DNA of 21,451 nt from CAIYWZ01 sp964497925 (lineage in GTDB: Bacteria; Pseudomonadota; Alphaproteobacteria; CAIYWZ01), in contig CAZCFE010000018.1 in NCBI GenBank assembly GCA_964497925.1, positions 1-21,451 of the forward strand, in the 5' to 3' direction. Positions 1 through 7,379 of the stretch are shown in pieces. Both the position numbers and the translations under genes were made by a program. The notes beneath the pieces were generated by a model. It ran no database searches and was not told the origin of the DNA. It saw only the letters and a program-made list of their open reading frames with translations. Positions within the stretch are counted from its first letter, which is position 1; each line of letters begins with the position of its first letter.

Positions 1-220
1 TCGCGCATTAATACTTGCATTAGATGATCCAAAGTCGGGTCTTGGTTATTTTTACGATGCCCCTTCTAAGCAAGCCGCATTTGACGCGGTCTCTGGATTT
101 GCATCTGGCAAGTGGGATGAAGTGAAGGTTTTGGTTGATCAAGCAGATAGTTTGGTGAACTGGGGAAGTCGCGCATTAATACTTGCATTAGATGATCCAA
201 AGTCGGGTCTTGGTTATTTT
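1..220 (+). repeat. 168-bp-period tandem repeat inside paralogue 1
   Basis: Bases 1-52 recur exactly at 169-220, a period of 168 bp or 56 codons. The translated unit runs from one W-D-E-V-K-type helix to the next and contains SRALILALDDP. The left end of the array lies outside the window, so copy number cannot be counted. The period is a multiple of three, so gain or loss of units keeps the frame. Confidence 0.85.
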
Positions 221-2236
221 ATGGATCAAAATCATAGAAATGTTTATGATAAAATAGCAATTTCTGCTTTTGTAGATAATCCTTCTTTTGAGATTATCAA
301 TGAAACTATTGATGATTATATATCCATTGGTCAAAATGCAGATCTTGTTCTTTCACTTTCATCAAAGGCATCTGAAAAACGTGTTTTACTTGCTCATTAT
401 TCGCAAGAAATGTTTGAGGAAATCTATCCTTATTTGGTGGAGGATGTCGATAATACTTGGGTTAAAATTTCTGAATTTTTGTCAAAATATCAAGATGTTG
501 GGTTGAATATTCAAGCTTTATTGAGCTTAACAAATGATAAACAAGAACAAAGATTGCTTATTGAAAACTATAAAAGTGATTCTTTCAAGGAGGTTTATAA
601 CGCGGAATTAATATCGGGACTTACAGTATGGGCTGAAATTGATAATGTTGTATCAAAATATAAAAATGCTAAAGATGCTCATTTATTTGATAAACTTGAA
701 AATTCTAAAGATCAAGGCTCTGCCTATGCATGGTACTATGAATCTTTATCTCATCAGCAAATTTTTTCTAGTGCATATGAAGCTCATTTACTCGATGGTA
801 ACACTTGGGATGTGTTAAAAAGCATTTTGTCTAATTATGGTGCAGCAGGATCTGATGTCTCAATTATTATTGATTTGGCGGCTACGTTAAATGATCAAAA
901 TGCTCTTTTGGCTGCATATGCCAGCGACGATCATAAATCAGTATTTAAAGAAGCTTATGATCAAGGTCTTTTTGATGATTTCAAGCATAATTTGGTTTCA
1001 TGGAGTTTGGTGTCAGGTGCTTTATCTAGCTATGTAAATGTTGGTCAAGATGCTAAAAATTTGGTTTCAATTGTAGATCAACCATCGAAAAAACGTACCT
1101 TGTTAGAAAGTTATCTTGCTGATGCAAAGCATAAATCCAAATTTGCAATTGTATACCCTTATTTGCAACCTGATGAAAAAACATGGGAGTCAATTTCAAA
1201 TTTCATTGATGAGTATATTGATATGGAAGAATCCGTGCAAAATTTCATGACATTATCTTTTTCATGGAATAATCCATATATAGTTAATGCATTGCTGCGT
1301 TCTGGGTATAGCAATGGTGATTTTAATGTTATGACTCAGGATGAATATGATGAATCTGTAATAGGGATGCTTTCTTCTGATGATGACGTGGTTAAATATT
1401 TTTCAATGCGGATTGGAGGGGTGTTTGAGAACATTTCAGATGATAGTGCTCAATCAAGATATAATTTACTTAATACCATTAATGCAGGAATTCATGACTT
1501 TAAAGAGGCAGATGTATCTGTATTATTTGATTTGAGAAATACCCATACGGCTCAAGAACGTGCAGGCTATATTAATGATGTTTTTAACATGCATTTAAAA
1601 TTGAAAAATGGAAATCCATTATATTATTTTGGTATCGAGTTATCTCATCAAGGAAGCCTTGTTGATAAGCTTTTTTATAATGGATTGAAGAGCTCAGATA
1701 TTAAGTCACTTGATAGTGTTCTAGATGCAAAAATGGGTAGTGGTGTTGCCGATGATTCAAGAGTCATTTCAGAGAGAGCGGGTTATTTAATTTTATCTGC
1801 AATGGGGGCATTTGGCGATATCGATAATTCAGATGTGGAAGTAGATATGGATCATTCATTTGCTGTTTATGATTATCAAGAAGTAGGAAAGTATTATTCA
1901 AGCGCTAGAAATGCATTAACTAGAGCTATCATGCCAGCATATGACGGGATGGGTGAATTATGGGAAAAACGATCTTTATTCTCTTTTACACCTGAAAATG
2001 GGGCAGACCGTATTGGGTATATTTTTGATGTTATGCAATTAGATTTTTCATTAATTGAAATGGGGTTGTACCCTGAAGGTGCAAGTGTTCAAGATCATAA
2101 AACAATGATTGATGAGTTCATGTTAAATGGTATTTTCTCGCAGCATATCGAAAATATAAAACCAGAATTTCTTCAAGGCTTATCAGCGAATCTTTCTTTA
2201 AGAATGCAACAGATTATCGCATTGGTTCAACAATAA
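2..2236 (+). CDS. Large repeat protein, paralogue 1 of 3 (5'-truncated by window edge)
   Basis: The frame is open from base 2 to the TAA at 2234-2236; the internal GTG at 122 is not a real start because it lies inside a repeat that begins upstream. I recognise no known family. The visible part has two regions. About seven diverged repeats of 57-65 aa come first, each marked by a Trp or Phe followed by a short helix (codons at 113, 287, 458, 629, 806, 1001 and 1184). Each unit has the pattern W-x2-[IVL] ... Y ... L ... R-x-LL-x-Y ... F-x-x-x-Y. From about 1280 to the end lies the C-terminal module seen in both neighbours, starting at about 1280, 1658 and 2108. The protein is acidic, apparently Cys-free and predicted mostly helical. 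An exported surface or periplasmic structural protein is an inference from the paralogues' signal-like N-termini. No catalytic motif is visible. It is more AT-rich and its repeats more diverged than in the other two copies. Confidence 0.8.
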   Translation, partial: RALILALDDPKSGLGYFYDAPSKQAAFDAVSGFASGKWDEVKVLVDQADSLVNWGSRALILALDDPKSGLGYFMDQNHRNVYDKIAISAFVDNPSFEIINETIDDYISIGQNADLVLSLSSKASEKRVLLAHYSQEMFEEIYPYLVEDVDNTWVKISEFLSKYQDVGLNIQALLSLTNDKQEQRLLIENYKSDSFKEVYNAELISGLTVWAEIDNVVSKYKNAKDAHLFDKLENSKDQGSAYAWYYESLSHQQIFSSAYEAHLLDGNTWDVLKSILSNYGAAGSDVSIIIDLAATLNDQNALLAAYASDDHKSVFKEAYDQGLFDDFKHNLVSWSLVSGALSSYVNVGQDAKNLVSIVDQPSKKRTLLESYLADAKHKSKFAIVYPYLQPDEKTWESISNFIDEYIDMEESVQNFMTLSFSWNNPYIVNALLRSGYSNGDFNVMTQDEYDESVIGMLSSDDDVVKYFSMRIGGVFENISDDSAQSRYNLLNTINAGIHDFKEADVSVLFDLRNTHTAQERAGYINDVFNMHLKLKNGNPLYYFGIELSHQGSLVDKLFYNGLKSSDIKSLDSVLDAKMGSGVADDSRVISERAGYLILSAMGAFGDIDNSDVEVDMDHSFAVYDYQEVGKYYSSARNALTRAIMPAYDGMGELWEKRSLFSFTPENGADRIGYIFDVMQLDFSLIEMGLYPEGASVQDHKTMIDEFMLNGIFSQHIENIKPEFLQGLSANLSLRMQQIIALVQQ

Positions 2237-2255
2237 CGTTTAATTTTCTCAAAAT

Positions 2256-2282
2256 AAAAAAGGCCATTATTTGGTCTTTTTT
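2256..2282 (+). terminator. Rho-independent terminator after paralogue 1
   Basis: AAAAAAGGCCA (2256-2266) pairs with TGGTCTTTTTT (2272-2282) around a 5-nt loop. The stem is 11 bp with one G-U pair, and the descending arm ends in a T-tract that continues TTATTTTATT. It begins 20 nt after the stop codon. Confidence 0.8.
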
Positions 2283-2297
2283 ATTTTATTATTATGA

Positions 2298-2335
2298 TTT
2301 TAACTTTTTATTTAGGGCTTTATGTCATCATTTTT
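2298..2335 (+). promoter_or_regulatory. Conserved 38-bp upstream block (copy A)
   Basis: This block matches 7273-7310 at 32 of 38 positions without gaps. The invariant cores are TTTTAACT, TTTAG and TTTATGTCAT. It ends 68 nt before the ATG of paralogue 2. A weak promoter reading is TTTAAC, 16 nt, TATGTC, but this is far from consensus. It could instead be an operator or simply residual homology from duplication. The strong conservation of TTTATGTCAT within otherwise diverged AT-rich DNA favours a regulatory role. Confidence 0.5.
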
Positions 2336-2358
2336 CTCTAGAAGAAGAAAAATGATGA
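2325..2358 (+). promoter_or_regulatory. 13-bp perfect inverted repeat in the leader of paralogue 2
   Basis: TCATCATTTTTCT (2325-2337) and its exact complement AGAAAAATGATGA (2346-2358) flank an 8-nt loop. It overlaps the end of the conserved block and lies 45 nt before the ATG. It lacks a long T-tract after the stem, so it is a poor terminator; a leader hairpin or protein-binding palindrome fits better. Paralogue 3 has no equivalent perfect palindrome. Confidence 0.45.
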
Positions 2359-2403
2359 TTTATTAAAACATAAATTTGGAACAAGAGATAGGGCATTTTG
2401 ATC

Positions 2404-4891
2404 ATGGAAAATACGCATACAAAATCTAACACAAGAAAAGCAAATTATATTTTATTATCTGTTGCATTGATTAATATTTTGGGCTACGGAGAAGCTTCTT
2501 TGGGAGGGCTTGATCTTCCTACATATGAAAGTTGGAGTGCAAAAAATGCAACAGCTTTTATGGAAAGTTATGGAGTTATAGACAGTTCTGATAAACAATC
2601 TTTTTATTCAAAAGATTATCAAAAGATACAAGCAATTTTCTCAAATGAATCTTTAAAGGAAATCTTGGATAATTTAACGATTTCTGAATCTGTTGTTTTA
2701 AATGCAACAGCATTTTTAGCATCGATTGATAAATTTTTAAAATTTGATAAAGATTTAATTTCAAATTTAGATTGGATGCTTTATGGGTTGAGTACACCTT
2801 CTGGAGCAACTTCATCTCAAAAAGGTAGTTTAGCTAAGGAAAAAAGAGACCTCTTATTCTCTTATGCGGATCGTGGTGTGGGATATCGGATTGAGGATAT
2901 GATGAGCATAGGTATTTTAGATGGACTTAAAGCGGGAACAACAGAAGCTTTGTATGGATACAAGAAAGCTGCAATGGAATGGGTGGGAGATCACAGTGTG
3001 ACCAATATTCCATCTAAAAGTGTGTTTGATTTTACAGCTATTGAAAAATGGTCTGATCGACAAAGTGCTATTACCTGGTATTCCAATCCTAATAATGCAG
3101 CTAAATATGATAGTGCAAACTCTCAAGGACTGTTTTCAGGGTTATCGGCTTGGTCTGAAATAAAGAAAGCGGCTATTTGGTATGGAGAATCAGGTAATGC
3201 AACTGATGCTGCAAAAGATATTGATGATGTAACAGATTCTAAAATATGGGCATCTTGGGATGAAAAAAAACAAGCGATTATTAAGCTTAAAGCAGTTGAT
3301 GATTTTATTGTAGGACATTCAGGACTATCTTCCGGAGGGACTTCGGGTGATCTTGTAATTAATAAAGATGCGCTTAGAAGATATCTTTTAACTCAAAATT
3401 TAAGCAGTGTTAATGGAGCTGATAATGCAACCCTTATTGCATCAACCTCGGCATTTTTAAAAGATAGCAGTAACGGATTAACAAAAGTTCTTCCATATGA
3501 ATTGTTGGACACATGGATTGCGTGTACGGACTCTGTCGTGAGAGACGGATTGCTGGAATGGTTTAGTAATAGCGGACAAAAAGCAGCATATGTTTCCTCA
3601 TTTTCAAGCTTTTTGACTGGAACTTATACGGCAGAACAAATTTTATATGCCCTTAAAATGGCCTATGCAGTGGCCAATGGGACTAATATAGCATCGGGGC
3701 TTTCTAGCAATACAGATAAGCGTAATTTTATTTCAGGTCTTATGAATGCAGGACTTAATGCAGATTCTGTTTTTGCCTCTAAATCTTTAGTAGATACAGC
3801 TGGAGCATCATTAAGTGCTTTAATTAGCCGAACATCTATGGCTGTTTCTATTTATAACAATGGACGCAACCTTGCCACTAATTTAGACGGAAGCTCTGAG
3901 TCTTCAGTGGTTAATCAATTGGTCTTAAAAACAATTACTCCCGCGCAAATAGGACTTATTAAAGATTTAGTTGATACATCAAAGCGTACAGGCGAAAATG
4001 CTGATGTAAGGGTAAGGAGAATAGAACTTGCTCTTGGTGTGTATAATACATCTTCAAATTATTTATATTCGGGCCTTGCTACGGGTGAAGATACATATGA
4101 AATTGTAAACCAATTAATGATGAAATTCCTAACTATGAGTGAGGTGACAAGATCGAATATGTCTAATGCTGAATATCTTGTAAATACATCAATTTCAGAA
4201 ACAGCCTTAGATCGATCAAACCGAATTGCAACTGCAATAGCTTTATATGCTAATAATTTAGTGGGAAATTCCCTTGATGATGGGATGAATTTTATAACGC
4301 AAGTTATGACCACGTATAGCATTACAACAGATGAAATTAAAACATTGGCATCAATTGCAGACATAACATCCACTTCTGCAATAACAAGAGCCTTAGCATT
4401 AAATACGTTGCGTAATAACTATAATTCTTTAAACGCGTGGGGAACAAACGCATCAAGTAGAACTGCTCTTTTGACGGCAATTTCAATGCCAGATGACAGC
4501 TCAAGCGTAATTGCCGATAAACGCACAGCGCTTGCGTATTTTGCAAACAACACAACGCTGCAAGCTGCGTTTGATGGGGCTAACACAGCGGGCTTGTTCT
4601 CTGGATTGACACGTTGGTCTGAAATCAAGGTAGTCGTGGATAATTACGCAGCAGTGACAGCAACAGGATGGGGAAGTTCGGTTGTGACTATGTTGGGGAG
4701 TATTGGTGGTGAAACAGCAGCCAATAGAAGAGCAGCACTGAGTTATTTTGCAGATGCGACGAATGGTGCGGCAAGAAGAGCAGGGTTTGATGGTGCGCAA
4801 GGTAAGATATTATTTAGCGGATTAACGACATGGGCAACAGTTCAAGTGGTTGCAGATAATTACGCGCTTTCAACAGCAGCTGGATGGGATA
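2404..4891 (+). CDS. Large repeat protein, paralogue 2 of 3: N-terminal part up to the assembly gap
   Basis: This is the first 829 codons of a gene that continues after the gap. I choose ATG 2404 over the in-frame TTG at 2398. It gives M-E-N-T, matching M-K-N-T of paralogue 3, and places an AG-rich site (2384-2392) about 11 nt upstream. Residues 1-14 are polar and basic. Residues 15-29 (YILLSVALINILGYG) form a hydrophobic signal-like core with possible cleavage shortly after. A unique domain follows to about residue 410, sharing KLKAVDDF (294-301) and VVRDGLLEW (378-386) with paralogue 3. Four repeats of about 63 aa begin near residues 416, 479, 543 and 608, with a fifth start at 663. The ALxYF/W array begins near residue 670 and enters the gap. 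No enzyme motif is seen. Export is inferred and the function is unknown. Confidence 0.8.
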
Positions 4892-5574
4892 NNNNNNNNN
4901 NNNNNNNNNNNNNNNNNNNNNNNNNNNNNNNNNNNNNNNNNNNNNNNNNNNNNNNNNNNNNNNNNNNNNNNNNNNNNNNNNNNNNNNNNNNACAGTTCAA
5001 GTGGTTGCAGATAATTACGCGCTTTCAACAGCAGCTGGATGGGATACAAGTCTTGCAACATTATTAACAGATATTAACAGTGAAACAGGGGCTAACAGAA
5101 GAACAGCGCTTAGCTATTTTACAAGTGATGCCAGTGCAACAGCAAACAGAGCGGCATTTGATGTGGTCTCTGGATTTGCAGGCGATGTGGCAGCATGGTC
5201 AGACATGAAAGTTGTGGTAGATAATGCGAATGCCTTAAGTTCTTGGGGGGCAAGTGGAGCCAGCAGAACAGTATTACTTGGTAGTGTTACAGAAGTAGAT
5301 GGATCAACATCGATTGCAATACAAAAAAGAGCAGCACTGAGTTATTTTGCAGATGCGACGAATGGTGCGGCAAGAAGAGCAGGGTTTGATGGTGCGCAAG
5401 GTAAGATATTATTTAGCGGATTAACGACATGGGCAACAGTTCAAGTGGTTGCAGATAATTACGCGCTTTCAACAGCAGCTGGATGGGATACAAGTCTTGC
5501 AACATTATTAACAGATATTAACAGTGAAACAGGGGCTAACAGAAGAACAGCGCTTAGCTATTTTACAAGTGATG
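4728..5574 (+). repeat. Near-identical repeat units on both sides of the gap
   Basis: Bases 4728-4891 equal 5327-5490 exactly (164 bp), and 4992-5130 equal 5436-5574 exactly (139 bp). The post-gap period is 444 bp (148 codons), made of a 228-bp and a 216-bp subunit. ALSYF-type motifs start at 4528, 4735, 5106, 5334, 5550, 5775 and 6003, with spacings of 207, 228, 216, 225 and 228 bp outside the gap. All are multiples of three. A more diverged copy of the 5106-5330 unit lies at 5775-6000, offset 669 bp. Confidence 0.9.
4892..4991. other. Assembly gap (100 N) inside the repeat array
   Basis: There are exactly 100 N. The 55 bases before the gap (4837-4891) are identical to the 55 after it (4992-5046). 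Both copies begin at codon position 1 of their own frames. Merging the overlap therefore restores one open frame and a normal 216-bp unit. The apparent frame change across the gap is an artefact of the arbitrary N count. The true length could be the merge itself or that plus whole repeat units. Confidence 0.95.
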
Positions 5575-7196
5575 TCAATGCAGCAGCAAACAGAGCGGCA
5601 TTTGATGGGGCTGAAGTCAAGATATTATTTAGTGGATTAAGCGTATGGAATGATGTTAAAATAGTTATTGATAATTATGGAACAGCTATTGATGCAAGTG
5701 GTGCAAATTGGGCCACAAACCTTGGTGTGATGTTAGCAGATATTGGGACAGAAAGTGCTGCCAATAGAAGAACAGCGCTTAGCTATTTCACAAGTGATGT
5801 CAGTGCAACAGCAAACAGAGCGGCATTTGATATTGTCTCTGGATTTGTGAGCGATGTGGCAGCATGGTCAGATATGAAAGTTGTGGTAGATAATGCCAAT
5901 GCCTTGAGTTCTTGGGGGACAAGTGGATCTAGCAGAACAACGTTGCTGGGTGATATTACAGCAATGGATGGGGCAACATCGATTGCAATACAAAAAAGAG
6001 CAGCACTGAGTTATTTTGCAGATGCGACCAATGGTGGAGCAAGAAGAGCAGGGTTTGAAAATGTTGCCGGCATAGCGTCAGGATCTTTTGATATCGTAGA
6101 TAGCGCTCAAATTTGGTCGGCAATTCAATATGTTGTTGAACATGTTGATATTCATGATGCTTTGCGCTCAATTGTTTTAACAAGCCACAGCTTCTATGAT
6201 AATATATATGGATCTACAGATGGGGATACACCGCTTGTAAAATCAGGGAATCGTTCAATTATCAGGTCTTTGTTTGACGCAGGTTTCACTAATGGAGATA
6301 TTCATAATATTGCAATGAATGCTACGGATACAGGCGCCATGGCAAAAAACACGTCAGCAGATCAACGTGCTTTGTATATAGCATTACGTATTGTTGGGGC
6401 ATTTGAATATTTAGGAACAGACAGTGCGCAGCAACGTCAAGATTTGGTGGCAGCGGTTGGTCAAACGGTTGCTCAAATTAAATCTGCAGGTGATATTGCA
6501 TCATTTGCCTTCCATCCAAGTTCTGATATATCAGGTAGAGCTGCATATCTGAGCAGCCTTATTGGTCTGGATTCTGCTTTAAAGGTGACCCCAAGTACAG
6601 CGCTTATTGATAGCTTTTATTGTGATGGTACGGTTTCTATGGATCAAACAGTTGTGATGGATGGGCTGGTTGCTGCGGGTATAACGTCCGGAGACATAGG
6701 ATCTGTCTCTACTATCAGTAAAGCAGCTATGGCGTTAAATACATCAGAGCGTGAACGTGTTGGATATATTGCTATTAGAGCAGCTAGTGGCTTTTTATAT
6801 TTAGCATCAGATAGCGGCACTGTGCGTGAATCAGTAGTTCAAAAGATTCTGTTAAGCAAAACAGCAAAAGATGTTTATGCGCTTAAGGCTCTTTACACAT
6901 TCTCATCTGGCAATGGTTCAAGTGATGAAGTTAGGTCAAGTTATATCAAAAATGTAATTTCAGTTAATAAAGCGCTTTTAGATACGGGGCTTTATTCAGG
7001 TCTATCTTTGACAGATGCAAATAAAAAGGCAATTATTAATGATATTGTTTCTTATGGAAAAACATCAATTGACATAGAAAACTTTTCAAGCTCTGTGATC
7101 AATTCTGCAAAATCTGCAACAAATGTGGGTGATGGAACAGCTTCTGATACATCATCTTTTAGATATATTATTAAAAATGCATTAGGTTTGATTTAA
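4992..7196 (+). CDS. Large repeat protein, paralogue 2 of 3: C-terminal part after the assembly gap
   Basis: This continues the gene begun at 2404. The frame is fixed by the post-gap sequence (aca at 4992 = codon position 1), ending in TAA at 7194-7196. The array of 72-76 aa units runs to about 6060. Each unit reads R-x-ALSYF, a stretch rich in A and R, AAFD/AGFD, then W-x2-[MV]-[KQ]-VV-x-D and a Gly-Trp or Ser-Trp-Gly turn. A junction segment containing DIHDAL (about 6150) is shared with paralogue 3. The C-terminal module then starts near 6258, 6654 and 7032. Its signature is IxxLxxxGxTxGDI, then AMxxNTSxxxR, [YI]IA[LI]R and a DSxxxR. The last residues (KNALGLI) lack the terminal aromatic residue of an autotransporter barrel. 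Only one Cys is visible in this part (near 6620). A secreted structural or adhesive role is possible but not shown. Confidence 0.8.
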   Translation, partial: TVQVVADNYALSTAAGWDTSLATLLTDINSETGANRRTALSYFTSDASATANRAAFDVVSGFAGDVAAWSDMKVVVDNANALSSWGASGASRTVLLGSVTEVDGSTSIAIQKRAALSYFADATNGAARRAGFDGAQGKILFSGLTTWATVQVVADNYALSTAAGWDTSLATLLTDINSETGANRRTALSYFTSDVNAAANRAAFDGAEVKILFSGLSVWNDVKIVIDNYGTAIDASGANWATNLGVMLADIGTESAANRRTALSYFTSDVSATANRAAFDIVSGFVSDVAAWSDMKVVVDNANALSSWGTSGSSRTTLLGDITAMDGATSIAIQKRAALSYFADATNGGARRAGFENVAGIASGSFDIVDSAQIWSAIQYVVEHVDIHDALRSIVLTSHSFYDNIYGSTDGDTPLVKSGNRSIIRSLFDAGFTNGDIHNIAMNATDTGAMAKNTSADQRALYIALRIVGAFEYLGTDSAQQRQDLVAAVGQTVAQIKSAGDIASFAFHPSSDISGRAAYLSSLIGLDSALKVTPSTALIDSFYCDGTVSMDQTVVMDGLVAAGITSGDIGSVSTISKAAMALNTSERERVGYIAIRAASGFLYLASDSGTVRESVVQKILLSKTAKDVYALKALYTFSSGNGSSDEVRSSYIKNVISVNKALLDTGLYSGLSLTDANKKAIINDIVSYGKTSIDIENFSSSVINSAKSATNVGDGTASDTSSFRYIIKNALGLI

Positions 7197-7225
7197 TAAA
7201 AATAATAATTAAAAATATAAAAATG

Positions 7226-7250
7226 AAGGGGGCTTTTGGCCCTCTTTTTT
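7226..7250 (+). terminator. Rho-independent terminator after paralogue 2
   Basis: AAGGGGGC (7226-7233) pairs with GCCCTCTT (7239-7246) around a TTTTG loop, with one G-U pair, followed by a T-tract to 7251. It lies 29 nt after the stop codon. Confidence 0.85.
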
Positions 7251-7272
7251 TATTTTAAAAATCTTTTATGCG

Positions 7273-7310
7273 TTTTAACTGTTTGTTTAGAGATTTATGT
7301 CATTGTTTTT
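7273..7310 (+). promoter_or_regulatory. Conserved 38-bp upstream block (copy B)
   Basis: This is the counterpart of 2298-2335, with 32 of 38 bases identical. It ends 69 nt before the ATG of paralogue 3, almost the same distance as copy A from its gene (68 nt). The spacing and the shared TTTTAACT and TTTATGTCAT cores suggest a common promoter or regulator-binding element for the two genes. Confidence 0.5.
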
Positions 7311-7379
7311 TTAAATAAAGAATAAAAAAGTTATTAGAAAATCAACCATTAAAAAATACAAGAAAAGGATAAATAAACC

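Noticed and set aside
122..124. GTG 122 as a start codon for paralogue 1
   Set aside because: The frame is open to base 2 and the codon sits inside a repeat unit whose preceding copy starts upstream, so the true start is outside the window.
2398..2403. TTG at 2398 as the start of paralogue 2
   Set aside because: ATG 2404 aligns with the start of paralogue 3 (M-E-N-T against M-K-N-T) and has better spacing from the AG-rich site.
4059..4800. Several overlapping minus-strand ORFs of 60-104 codons opposite paralogue 2
   Set aside because: They mirror repeat codons, have no ribosome-binding site and no recognisable protein; they are antisense shadows.
4884..5067. Apparent frameshift and separate gene starts around the gap in paralogue 2
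   Set aside because: The N count (100) is arbitrary and not a multiple of three. Merging the 55-bp overlap restores a single frame. The ATG at 4884 lies inside the repeat codons GGA-TGG-GAT.
4728..6060. CRISPR-like direct repeats
   Set aside because: Repeats are long, contiguous and coding, with periods in multiples of three; there are no short repeats with unique spacers and no cas genes.
7034..7196. C-terminal beta-barrel of an autotransporter on the large proteins
   Set aside because: The C-termini of all three are helical-looking modules without amphipathic beta-strands or a terminal aromatic residue.
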